From the NCBI RefSeq assembly GCF_037203705.1, contig NZ_JBBCAT010000001.1, positions 2,577,418 to 2,641,417 on the forward strand: a stretch of 64,000 bases of DNA, given 5' to 3'. A model generated the notes under the pieces. The model was not told the origin of the DNA. It saw only the letters and a program-made list of their open reading frames with translations, and did not search any database. Origin of the DNA: Prosthecomicrobium sp. N25 (lineage in GTDB: Bacteria; Pseudomonadota; Alphaproteobacteria; Rhizobiales; Ancalomicrobiaceae). Shown here piece by piece: positions 8,564-16,871 of this stretch. The translations under genes were made by a program, and so were the position numbers. Positions within the stretch are counted from its first letter, which is position 1; every line of letters begins with the position of its first letter.

Positions 8564-11071
8564 ATGGTCGAATCGAACGGGCCGGCGCGGCGGCCCTTGG
8601 CGGCCGGGGAGGCGATCCGCTGGTGGCAGGTCGGCGCGACCGCCGAGGAGCGCTACGACGGGCCGGACGTGCCCATGTCCGGCGGCATGGACCCGTTCTT
8701 CTTCGCCACCCGCCACAAGAACTTCATTCCCCACGAGTATCCGTGCCGAACCCGCTTCGCGGCGGAGCGGCGGGACAAGCGACCCGTCCCGCGCGGCGCC
8801 TTCGAGCCCCGGCGCCTGTGGCTTCCCTTCGGCTCGCCCCGTCTGGACCTGTCCGGCTTCTGGTTCCGGCCGACCGTGCTCGGCACCTGGGCCCGCGCCG
8901 TGATCGAGGCGACGACGGCCGGCCGCGCCCGCTTCCGGCTCTCCACCTGCGGCGGCGCGATCCTGTTCGTGGGCGGCGTCGAGGTCGGCTGGCTGGCACC
9001 CTACCGGCGCAACCTGGAGACCGCCGCCGTGATGGAGGCCGACCTGCCGGCCGGCTCTTGCGAGATCCTCGTCTGGTTCGACGACCTGGCCGAGCGCGAC
9101 GCCCGCTACTTCATCGAACTCGACTACCTGGACGGCCCGGCCGCTTCGATCCGCCTCGGAACCGAGGCGCCGGCCGCCGTCGCCGACGCGGTCGAGGCCG
9201 CCCTGACGTCGCTCCGCTTCGAGCGGCCTTCCTACGACGGCGGACCCGCCGCCCTGGTCGTCGACCGGCCGCTCCCGGTCGACGCCGCGGTCGACATCGC
9301 GGTTGCGGGCGACTTCATATCCCATGACAAGACCACCTTCCAACATACGCTGAAGACGGGTGAAACACGCCTCGTCGTTGCTGACGCGGACGACCTTCCG
9401 GCGGACTTCCGGCACTTCGCCGTGACCCTGTCGGCCGGAGCCATGACGGCGTCCCGCGGCCTCGGCATCGGGATCGCCCACGGACGCCGGCAGGGGCCGG
9501 CGCCGGCCGCCCTGCAGGACCGGGTCTCCGAGGCGCTCGCCCACGTTGCCCGGCACGGGGAGCCCGACAGCGTCACGGCCCTCGCGCGGCTCGCCCTCGG
9601 GGAGGCCGGCCCGGAGACCGAGGCCATGCTGGCCGCGGGGCTACCCGCCATCGAGGACTGCCACGACTGCGCGGACTTCATCCTGGTCCCGCTCCTCTGG
9701 TGCCGGCAGCGCTTCGGCGAACGCCTGTCCCAGGACCTGGTCGCCCGTATCGACGCCGTGACGCTGTCGTACCGCTACTGGATGGACGAGCCCGGCAACG
9801 ACGTGCAGTGGTACTTCTCGGAGAACCACGCCCTCCTGTTCCACACCGCCGCCTACCTGGCCGGCCATCGGCTGCCGGAGGCGGTGTTCCGCCGATCGGG
9901 CCGGCGGGGGGCCGAGCAGTCGGCCGTCGGGGCGGCCAGGGTCCGCGCCTGGTTCGACCACTTCGAGACCTGGGAGATGGCGGAGTTCAACTCCGCCCCC
10001 TACTTCCCGATCGACCTGAAGGGCCTCGCCGCGCTCTACGCCCTGGCGCCCGACCGCGACATCGCCGAGCGGGCCGGCCGGGCGATCCTGCGCCTCCTGG
10101 AGATCGTCGCCGCCTCGGCCCATCACGGGATCCTCACCGCGGCCCAGGGGCGCTCCTACGAGCACTCGCTCATCCCGGCCAACGCGCTCGAGCTGTCGGC
10201 CGTCGCCCGCCTCCTCTGGGGAACGGGCAGCTACGGCCGCCGCTTCCACTGCCTGCCGCTCCTCGCGCTGGCCCTCCGCGACCATGGCCTGGCGGTCCCG
10301 GACGCCCTCGCGCCGATCGCCTCGCTGCCTCCCGGCACCGCGCAGGAATGGACCTTCGTCCAGGGCCAGGACCGCTTCGCGAAGCTCTACCACCATAAGA
10401 CCGCCGACCACGCGCTCGGCACCACGGTCGGCTACCGGCCGGGGGAATGGGGCTACCAGGAGACCGTGCTGCACCTACGGATCGGACGGCACCCGGATGC
10501 GCAGGTCTGGATCAATCAGCCCGGCGAACTGATCCAGGGCGGCTTCGGCCGCCCCTCCTACTGGGGCGGCAACGCGACGATCCCCCGGGTGCACCAGTAC
10601 CGCGACCTCGCGCTGGTCCTCTTCGAGGGCCACGATGGCCAGCCGCCGCTCTCCCACGCCTGGTTCCCGACCTTCGCGTTCGACGAGTGGCAGGTCGAAG
10701 GCCCGCTCGCCCTGGCGCGGGCCGACCGCGGCCTGCTTCTCCTGAAGGGCGGCGCGGACCTCGTCCGGATCGTCGAAGGGCCGGGCGCCGGAACCGAGTT
10801 GCAGCAGCCTGGCCTGGGGACGGCCTGGATCGTCCGGGTCGGCGCCACGGACCGCCACGGAACGGTTCGCGACTTTCGCCTCAGTTTCGAAAATCTTCGC
10901 TTCACGCGGGGCGCGAAGGATGATCTGATCGTCGACGATCCGGACTACGGGCCGGTGCGGTTCGGCGCCGACGGCGTGATCGAGGCCGAGGGCAGGCGTC
11001 TCGATCCGGGTGACTGGACAGTGACGGGCGTCCGACGCACTCTGCCCGACGGCCCCCTGCGGTCAGGCTGA
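8564..11071 (+). CDS. Large unrecognised protein next to a sugar importer, possibly carbohydrate-active
   Basis: An 835-residue protein with no signal peptide and no membrane segment. The ATG at 8564 is preceded by GGGAGAG and is preferred over an upstream GTG-type start at 8513. The first 280 residues look beta-rich (GSPRLDLSGFWFRPTVLGTWARAVIEA), like a jelly-roll module. Residues of about 320-620 look helical and include the aromatic-rich stretch WYFSENHALLFHTAAYLAGH, reminiscent of the alpha/alpha-barrel of lyases and hydrolases acting on glycans. The last 200 are again beta-like. This three-part layout and the sugar ABC genes that follow suggest a cytoplasmic glycoside-processing enzyme, but I cannot assign a family or catalytic residues. 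Confidence 0.7.
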   Translation: MVESNGPARRPLAAGEAIRWWQVGATAEERYDGPDVPMSGGMDPFFFATRHKNFIPHEYPCRTRFAAERRDKRPVPRGAFEPRRLWLPFGSPRLDLSGFWFRPTVLGTWARAVIEATTAGRARFRLSTCGGAILFVGGVEVGWLAPYRRNLETAAVMEADLPAGSCEILVWFDDLAERDARYFIELDYLDGPAASIRLGTEAPAAVADAVEAALTSLRFERPSYDGGPAALVVDRPLPVDAAVDIAVAGDFISHDKTTFQHTLKTGETRLVVADADDLPADFRHFAVTLSAGAMTASRGLGIGIAHGRRQGPAPAALQDRVSEALAHVARHGEPDSVTALARLALGEAGPETEAMLAAGLPAIEDCHDCADFILVPLLWCRQRFGERLSQDLVARIDAVTLSYRYWMDEPGNDVQWYFSENHALLFHTAAYLAGHRLPEAVFRRSGRRGAEQSAVGAARVRAWFDHFETWEMAEFNSAPYFPIDLKGLAALYALAPDRDIAERAGRAILRLLEIVAASAHHGILTAAQGRSYEHSLIPANALELSAVARLLWGTGSYGRRFHCLPLLALALRDHGLAVPDALAPIASLPPGTAQEWTFVQGQDRFAKLYHHKTADHALGTTVGYRPGEWGYQETVLHLRIGRHPDAQVWINQPGELIQGGFGRPSYWGGNATIPRVHQYRDLALVLFEGHDGQPPLSHAWFPTFAFDEWQVEGPLALARADRGLLLLKGGADLVRIVEGPGAGTELQQPGLGTAWIVRVGATDRHGTVRDFRLSFENLRFTRGAKDDLIVDDPDYGPVRFGADGVIEAEGRRLDPGDWTVTGVRRTLPDGPLRSG

Positions 11072-11101
11072 CGCCGCGCGGCAGGACGGGAATAAGCACA
11101 A

Positions 11102-11124
11102 GGCGGCCCGCTCACGAGGCCGCC
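11102..11124 (+). terminator. GC-rich stem-loop between the large protein and the sugar importer
   Basis: Perfect 7-bp stem GGCGGCC / GGCCGCC with a 9-base loop, 31 bases after the stop at 11071. No clear T-run follows, so it may be a leader structure of the binding-protein gene at 11147 rather than a true terminator. Confidence 0.35.
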
Positions 11125-11146
11125 GTCGATATCGGGAGGAATTCGG

Positions 11147-12415
11147 ATGAAGCGCGTGAATTCGATTCTGGCGGCCGTCGCCTTCGGCCTCGCGGCCACC
11201 ACCGCGGCCTCGGCCGGCGACGTCCGCATCATGTGGTACTCGGACGGCGTCGAGGGCGCGGTCGTCAAGGACCTGCTGGCCCGCTTCTCCAAGGATAACC
11301 CGGACGTCAACGTCATCCTCGACGAGGTCGCCTACAAGGTCGTCCAGGAGCAGTTGCCGATCCAGCTCGAGGCCGGGCAGGGACCGGACATCGCGCGCGT
11401 CACGAACCTGAAGACGATCGCGCAGCATTGGCTCGACCTGACCCCCCACATCAAGGATCCGGCCTACTGGCAGGCCAACTACGGCAACGAATTCGACTGG
11501 ATGCGTCCGGACGGCTCCAAGGCCATCACGGGCTTCATGACCCAGATCACCCTGACCGGCGGCTTCGCCAACAAGACCCTGTTCGAGCAGGCCGGCGTGC
11601 CGCTCCCGGGCCCGAAGGCGACCTGGGACGAATGGGTCGAGGCCGCCGCCAAGGTGCAGAAGAGCCAGAAGCTCCCCGCCGCCTTCGCCATCGACCGCTC
11701 CGGCCACCGCATCTCCGGCCCGGCCGTCTCGTACGGTGCCAACTACATCGCCGCCGACGGCAAGCCGGCGCCGGTCGATGCGGGCCTGAAGGCCTTCGCG
11801 GAGCGTCTGGTCAAGTGGACGGCCGAAGGCAAGCACATGAAGGAGGTCTGGGTGTCCGCCGCCGGCTCGACCTACCGGGCCGCCGCCGAGGACTTCATCA
11901 ACGCCCAGATCGCCTACTACTACTCGGGCAGCTGGCAGATCGCCAACCTGCAGACCAAGATCGGCAACAACTTCGACTGGGTGGCGACCGGCAGCCCCTG
12001 TGGCACGGCGGGCTGCTCGGGCCTCGCCGGCGGCGCCGCGCTGGTCGGCATCAAGTACACCAAGAACCCGAAGGACGTCGGCCGGGTGATGGACTACCTG
12101 GCGCGCGAGGACGTCTACAAGGAATTCATCGAACGGACGCTGTTCCTGCCTGCCCACCGCGGTCTGATCGCCAAGGGCAACCTCGACTTCAAGACCGACA
12201 GCGCGGCCGTCAAGGCGGCCCTGCAGAAGTACGTCCAGGCCTCGCAGGACATCCTGCCGGCCGCCGGCGCGCTTCCGGCCTGGAAGTGGGCGACCCCGTA
12301 CTACGGCGCGCTGGTCAACCGCATCAGCCAGGTCATGGCCGGCGAGATGAAGCTCGACGAGGCCTGGGCCCGCATCGACAAGGACATCGCCGACCAGGTC
12401 GCACAGGCGAAGTGA
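11147..12415 (+). CDS. Sugar ABC transporter periplasmic binding protein
   Basis: A 422-residue family-1 binding protein of the MalE/UgpB size class with a Sec signal peptide (hydrophobic to about residue 20, cleavage near ASA). Mature sequence features include IMWYSDGVEGAVVKDLLARF at the start and QLPIQLEAGQGPDIARV, typical of sugar binders. GGGAGGAA sits just upstream of the ATG. It heads a four-gene set with two permeases and an ATPase. The preceding large protein gene may supply or process the sugar. The substrate cannot be read from the sequence. Confidence 0.9.
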   Translation: MKRVNSILAAVAFGLAATTAASAGDVRIMWYSDGVEGAVVKDLLARFSKDNPDVNVILDEVAYKVVQEQLPIQLEAGQGPDIARVTNLKTIAQHWLDLTPHIKDPAYWQANYGNEFDWMRPDGSKAITGFMTQITLTGGFANKTLFEQAGVPLPGPKATWDEWVEAAAKVQKSQKLPAAFAIDRSGHRISGPAVSYGANYIAADGKPAPVDAGLKAFAERLVKWTAEGKHMKEVWVSAAGSTYRAAAEDFINAQIAYYYSGSWQIANLQTKIGNNFDWVATGSPCGTAGCSGLAGGAALVGIKYTKNPKDVGRVMDYLAREDVYKEFIERTLFLPAHRGLIAKGNLDFKTDSAAVKAALQKYVQASQDILPAAGALPAWKWATPYYGALVNRISQVMAGEMKLDEAWARIDKDIADQVAQAK

Positions 12416-12443
12416 GCCCAGCCCGGCCGGGAGGCCGAACCCC

Positions 12444-13457
12444 ATGGCCGAGGTGATGCGCAAGGCGGGCGCCATGCTGACGGCGCCGTTCGCCTGGGCG
12501 GCCGCCGCGATCGACCGCCCCCTGCGGGCCCTGCAGAACGCCGCCGGCACGAACGGCATGGCGGCGTTCTTCCTCGCCCCGAACATGCTGATCTTCGGCC
12601 TCTTTGTGCTCCTGCCGCTGGTCATCAACATCGCCTACTCGACGACAGCCGGAACGGCCTTGTTCCTCCCCGACCGGACCTTCGTGGGCGCCGAGCAGTA
12701 CCAGCGGCTCCTGACCTGCACCGACTACACGGACCCGAAGAGCTGCCTGGAGGATCAATTCTGGATCGCGCTGCGCAACACCGCGCTCTTCGTGGTCCTG
12801 CAGGTGAGCCTCATGACGGTCGTCGCGATGGTGACGGCGCTCATCCTCAACCGCGAGATCATGGGGCGCAGCTTCTGGCGCGCGGTGTTCTTCTTCCCGG
12901 TCCTGCTCTCGCCCGTGGTGGTCGGCCTCATCTGGCGCTGGATCCTGCAGCGCGACGGCCTGCTCAACGCCGCGCTGCTCCAGGTCGGCCTGGAGCCGCA
13001 TGTCTGGCTGACCGACCGCTTCTGGGCCTTCGCGGCGGCCGTCGGGGTCTCGGTCTGGGCGCATGTCGGCTTCTACGCCCTCATCCTGCTCGCCGGCCTC
13101 CAGGCGATCCCCAAGGACCTCTACGAGGCCGCCGAGATGGACGGCACCCGGCCGGGCCGGGTCTTCTGGCGCATCACCCTGCCGCTCCTGATGCCGAACC
13201 TCCTGGTCGTCATCGTGCTCGCCCTGATCCGCGCGGTGCAGATCTTCGACGAGGTCTTCGTGCTGACCGGCGGCGGTCCCGGCACCAGCACGCTCTTCCT
13301 CACCCAGTACATCTACGAGATCGGCTTCGCGTCGCTCCTCAAGAATCCGGGCCTCGCCTCGGCGGCCTCGATCCTGATGGGCTCCGTGCTGGTCGTGCTG
13401 ACGCTGATCCAGCTCGCCGTCGCCCGGCGCAACGAGGCCAAGGGGAGGCGCGAATGA
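12444..13457 (+). CDS. Sugar ABC transporter permease, MalF-type
   Basis: A 337-residue inner-membrane permease with six predicted membrane segments. The first lies near residue 40 (FFLAPNMLIFGLFVLLPLVI), after a longer than usual 35-residue cytoplasmic head. The EAA loop reads LYEAAEMDGTRPGRVFWRITLPLL. Its stop overlaps the next permease start by ATGA, so the two are coupled. It partners the 13454 permease and the binding protein at 11147. Confidence 0.92.
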   Translation: MAEVMRKAGAMLTAPFAWAAAAIDRPLRALQNAAGTNGMAAFFLAPNMLIFGLFVLLPLVINIAYSTTAGTALFLPDRTFVGAEQYQRLLTCTDYTDPKSCLEDQFWIALRNTALFVVLQVSLMTVVAMVTALILNREIMGRSFWRAVFFFPVLLSPVVVGLIWRWILQRDGLLNAALLQVGLEPHVWLTDRFWAFAAAVGVSVWAHVGFYALILLAGLQAIPKDLYEAAEMDGTRPGRVFWRITLPLLMPNLLVVIVLALIRAVQIFDEVFVLTGGGPGTSTLFLTQYIYEIGFASLLKNPGLASAASILMGSVLVVLTLIQLAVARRNEAKGRRE

Positions 13458-14509
13458 CGGCGGCCTTGCGGACCTTCCTGTTCCGGCGGCGCGGCGGCGA
13501 GCGGTGGCACTGGACCGACGTCGTCACTTGGGTGTGGCTGGTCGGCGGCACGATCCTGATGTTCGGCCCCGCCCTGTGGCTCGTCGGCTCGTCCTTCAAG
13601 TCCCCCGCCCAGCTCGCCGAGTTCCCGCCGACGATCCTGCCCTACGTCTCGCGCACCGTCGTCGTCCCCGGCCAGGACAAGCCGCTGCCGCTCTACGTGG
13701 TCAAGCTGGACAACGGCGAGACCAGGGAGATGGCCGAGATCCGCCGCATCGGCATCATGGCCCAGATGGTCGACCCGGCGAAGCCGACCGAGATCGTCCG
13801 GGTCAACATCCAGAGCCGCACCCCCGCCCGCGAGATCGGGCTGGCGCTCAGCAACTACACCGAGCCCTTCACCCATTTCGACTTCCTGACCTATCTCGGG
13901 AACTCCGTCTTCGTGACGGCGGTGGCGACCCTGATCACGCTGATCACCAACTCGATGGCCGCCTTCGCGCTGTCGAAGTACCAGTTCCGGGGCCGGAACG
14001 CGGTGATGCTCCTGATCCTGGCGACCCTGATGGTGCCGCTCTCCGTCATCCTGGTCCCGCTCTACTCGATCATCAGCGCCGTCGGGCTGTTCAACTCCCT
14101 CTGGGGCGTGATCCTGCCGACCGTCGCCACCCCGACCGGCGTCTTCATGCTGCGCCAGTACATGCTGACGATCCCCGACGAACTCATGGACGCCGCCCGG
14201 ATGGACAAGGCGTCCGAGTGGCAGATCTACTGGCGCATCGTGCTGCCCTTGACGGCGCCGGCGCTCGCCGTGCTCGCCATATTCTCGGTCGTCTGGCGCT
14301 GGAACGACTTCCTGTGGCCGCTGATCGTGCTGTCCCGCAAGGAGCTCTACACGCTCCAGGTCGGCCTCAACACCTATGCGGGCGAGCTCAACGTCCAGTG
14401 GCACTACATCCTGGCCATGACGGTCGTGACCATGATCCCGGTCGTCCTCGTCTTCGTCTTCCTCCAGCGCTTCATCACGACCGGCATCGCCGGCTCCGGC
14501 CTGAAGTAG
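13454..14509 (+). CDS. Sugar ABC transporter permease, MalG-type
   Basis: A 351-residue permease, longer than the usual 280 because about 90 periplasmic residues sit between the first membrane segment (near residues 28-48) and the second. This inserted loop is mostly beta-like (VVPGQDKPLPLYVVKLDNGE). The EAA loop reads LMDAARMDKASEWQIYWRIVLPL. The C-terminus has the VVWRWNDFLWPLIVL pattern of MalG-type permeases. It starts within the end of the MalF-type gene (ATGA) and is followed after 8 bp by the ATPase. Confidence 0.92.
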   Translation: MTAALRTFLFRRRGGERWHWTDVVTWVWLVGGTILMFGPALWLVGSSFKSPAQLAEFPPTILPYVSRTVVVPGQDKPLPLYVVKLDNGETREMAEIRRIGIMAQMVDPAKPTEIVRVNIQSRTPAREIGLALSNYTEPFTHFDFLTYLGNSVFVTAVATLITLITNSMAAFALSKYQFRGRNAVMLLILATLMVPLSVILVPLYSIISAVGLFNSLWGVILPTVATPTGVFMLRQYMLTIPDELMDAARMDKASEWQIYWRIVLPLTAPALAVLAIFSVVWRWNDFLWPLIVLSRKELYTLQVGLNTYAGELNVQWHYILAMTVVTMIPVVLVFVFLQRFITTGIAGSGLK

Positions 14510-14517
14510 GGTCCGCC

Positions 14518-15603
14518 ATGGGTCAGATCTCGCTCTCGGGCATCGACAAGGACTTCGGCGTCGTGAAGGTGCTGAAGGGCATCGACCTCGACATCCGCAA
14601 GGGCGAGTTGGTCGTCTTCGTCGGCCCCTCGGGCTGCGGCAAGTCCACCCTGCTGCGCCTCATCGCCGGCCTCGACCGGCCGACGGCGGGCACGATCTCG
14701 ATCGACGGCAAGGACGTGACGCGCATGCCCGCCGCCGACCGCGGCCTCGCCATGGTGTTCCAGTCCTACGCGCTCTACCCCCACATGAGCGTCCGGCAGA
14801 ACCTCGCTTTCGGGCTGGAGAACGCGCACCTGCCGCGCCCCGAGATCGACAAGCGGATCGCGGAGGCCGCCCGCATGCTCGAGATCGCCGTCCTGCTGGA
14901 CCGCCGGCCCGGCCAGCTGTCCGGCGGCCAGCGCCAGCGCGTCGCGATCGGCCGGGCCATCGTCCGCAACCCGACCGCCTTCCTGCTCGACGAGCCGCTG
15001 TCCAACCTGGACGCCGAGCTGCGCGTCAGCATGCGCGCCGAACTCGCCGGCCTCCACGCCCGGCTGGGCACGACGATGATCTACGTCACCCACGACCAGG
15101 TCGAAGCCATGACGCTGGCGGACCGGATCGTGGTCCTGCGGGCGGGCCGGATCGAACAGGTCGACACGCCCCTCGGGCTCTTCAACAAGCCCGCCAACCT
15201 CTTCGTCGCCGGCTTCATCGGAGCCCCGAACATGAATTTCGTCCCCGCCGTCGTGAAGGGCCCGACCGCGGGGGGCGTCGAGGTCGAAGCCTTCGACGGC
15301 CGCCTCGTGCCCGTCGACGCCGCCCCCGGCGCGCTCGCGCCCGGCGATGCCGTCACGCTCGGGGTCCGCCCGCATCACCTCCACCGCGCCGCGGACGGCT
15401 CGGGGATCGCCGTCTCGGTCGCGCTCGTCGAGGCGCTCGGGGCCGAGACGGTCGTGCATGGCCGCACGGCCGAGGGGCAGAAGATCCTGGCCGTCCTCGC
15501 CGGGCAGGAACGGCTGGCGATGGGCGACACCATCGCGCTGACCTTCGACCGCAGCCAGACGCACGCCTTCGACAAGGACGGGCTGCGGGTCAGGGGCAAT
15601 TGA
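14518..15603 (+). CDS. Sugar ABC transporter ATPase, UgpC/MsmK-type
   Basis: A 361-residue MalK-family ATPase with Walker A GPSGCGKS near residue 38, Q-loop MVFQSYALYPHM, signature LSGGQRQR, Walker B FLLDEPLSNLD and switch THDQVEAM. The C-terminal 120 residues form the TOBE/regulatory region (TLGVRPHHLH). Such ATPases can serve more than one sugar importer. The ATG at 14518 is the first of the family-homologous sequence; the same frame is open far upstream only as a shadow of the permease gene. It is the last gene of the sugar operon. Confidence 0.93.
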   Translation: MGQISLSGIDKDFGVVKVLKGIDLDIRKGELVVFVGPSGCGKSTLLRLIAGLDRPTAGTISIDGKDVTRMPAADRGLAMVFQSYALYPHMSVRQNLAFGLENAHLPRPEIDKRIAEAARMLEIAVLLDRRPGQLSGGQRQRVAIGRAIVRNPTAFLLDEPLSNLDAELRVSMRAELAGLHARLGTTMIYVTHDQVEAMTLADRIVVLRAGRIEQVDTPLGLFNKPANLFVAGFIGAPNMNFVPAVVKGPTAGGVEVEAFDGRLVPVDAAPGALAPGDAVTLGVRPHHLHRAADGSGIAVSVALVEALGAETVVHGRTAEGQKILAVLAGQERLAMGDTIALTFDRSQTHAFDKDGLRVRGN

Positions 15604-15704
15604 GCGGGGATTGTTCGTGTCCGGCGGAGCTGAGCGGGGATGGCCTGGGTACCGGCCTGGGTTCTGCTCCGATATCGGTCGAATAGGACCCAACGGTTCA
15701 GTCT

Positions 15705-15787
15705 GTCATTGCCGGGCTAGTCCCGGCAATCCACATCACGAGGACTGAGCCTGTGGCCTGGATGCCCCGGACGAGCCCGGGCATGAC
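15705..15787. repeat. Paired inverted GTCATGCCCGGGC-type palindromic repeats
   Basis: One copy (15705-15734) reads GTCATTGCCGGGC-TAG-TCCCGGCAATCCAC. A second, at 15759-15787, is the reverse complement of the same motif with a few changes, so the two face each other across a 24-bp spacer. Each copy can itself form a hairpin. The motif is a common extragenic repeat in many Alphaproteobacteria, and a further copy lies at 32544. It sits between convergent gene ends (15603 and 15863). Confidence 0.7.
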
Positions 15788-15862
15788 AAAGGGTCAATTG
15801 TGCCGATACTCACGGAACCCACGATCGCACCCCCGTCGCGCCCTGATGCGGGCCCGGGGCCC

Positions 15863-16753
15863 TCAGTCGGCGAGCCGCGCCGTCAGGAAGTCCAGCAGCC
15901 GGGCGCGCATGGCCGGCGTCTCGACGTGCCCCGTCTCGGTCTCCCGAAGAAGCTCGAGCGCTCCGGCCGCACCCGCCTCCTCGTAGGCGCGGAGCGTCTC
16001 GGCGAGCGCGCGGTCGACGGCGGTCGGCGGGGTCAGGGGATCGCGGTCGCCGACCATGACGAGCTGCGGCCGGGGCGCGACGAGCCCGGCGATCGCGCCG
16101 GTGCTGGTGCGCTCGAGGAGGCCCGGGACCGTCAAGTAGATGCCGTGCAAATCGTGGGCGCCGGTCTCCACCAGGGTGGCGAAGTCGGCGTAGCAGCACG
16201 TGTGGGCGATCCAGGCGATGCGCTCGTCGGCGGCGGCGAGCCAATACGCGAAGGTCGCCCCCATCGAGAGCCCGAAGGCGCCGATCCGCTGCCCGTCGAT
16301 GTCGGGGCGGGCGGCGAGCCAGCCTGCCGCGGCGGCCAGTTCCCCGAGCATCTGGCCAGCGAGGCTGCGGCCATGCCAGAGCCGCGCCTTGGCGGCGGCG
16401 CTCTCGGTCTCCCCGGCCCTGAGCCCGAAGCAGGGCAGGTCGATCGCGAGGACCGCGAAGCCGAGCCCCGCCAGTAACGGGCCGAGCGGCGACTGCAGGG
16501 CCGGGCGGCCGTCCGTCAGCTCCGCGGCGCCGATCTCGTAGCGGCCGCCGTGGGCGTGGATGTAGAGCACCGCCGGCAGCGGCCCCGCCGCGGCTCCGGG
16601 CCTGAGCAGGATGCCGCGGACGGGCTCCCCGGCGCCGGTCTCGAAGGTCAGCCGCTCGGTCGCGCAGGCGCCGGGCTCGACGTCCCGGCCGACCTCCCGG
16701 AGGGTGTGGCGGCCGATCTCGAACCTCTCGCGAAGCCAGGCGCGGAGCAGCAT
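15863..16753 (-). CDS. Alpha/beta hydrolase, dienelactone hydrolase/acyl-peptidase-like
   Basis: A 296-residue serine hydrolase. Visible are the oxyanion region VLYIHAHGGRYEIG, the nucleophile elbow GLSMGATF with serine near residue 187, the acid region VMVGDRDPLTPP and a late histidine in ETGHVETPAM. The ATG at 16753 follows GGGAGG; the frame runs further upstream, but that stretch is antisense to the next gene and low in complexity. The substrate is unknown; relatives hydrolyse esters, lactones or acyl-peptides. It lies downstream of the flavoprotein gene on the same strand with a 118-bp gap. Confidence 0.85.
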   Translation of the reverse strand: MLLRAWLRERFEIGRHTLREVGRDVEPGACATERLTFETGAGEPVRGILLRPGAAAGPLPAVLYIHAHGGRYEIGAAELTDGRPALQSPLGPLLAGLGFAVLAIDLPCFGLRAGETESAAAKARLWHGRSLAGQMLGELAAAAGWLAARPDIDGQRIGAFGLSMGATFAYWLAAADERIAWIAHTCCYADFATLVETGAHDLHGIYLTVPGLLERTSTGAIAGLVAPRPQLVMVGDRDPLTPPTAVDRALAETLRAYEEAGAAGALELLRETETGHVETPAMRARLLDFLTARLAD

Positions 16754-16871
16754 GGCGAACCTCCCGGTCGTCCGGCCCGGGGCCGGGCGGCCCGGGAGAG
16801 TGCCATCGGGAGATCGCCGGGTCGATGGCCCTGCGGCCGGAAGGGTCGCCGGCGCTCCGCCGACGGGACGC

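Noticed and set aside
13504-15603. A 699-codon frame suggesting a permease-ATPase fusion
   Set aside because: Sequence before 14518 is a frame shadow of the permease at 13454-14509; the ATPase has its own start at 14518.
15601-15640. Direct repeat of TGAGCGGGGAT (15601 and 15630)
   Set aside because: Only two short copies and no link to a mobile element; probably part of degenerate extragenic repeat sequence.
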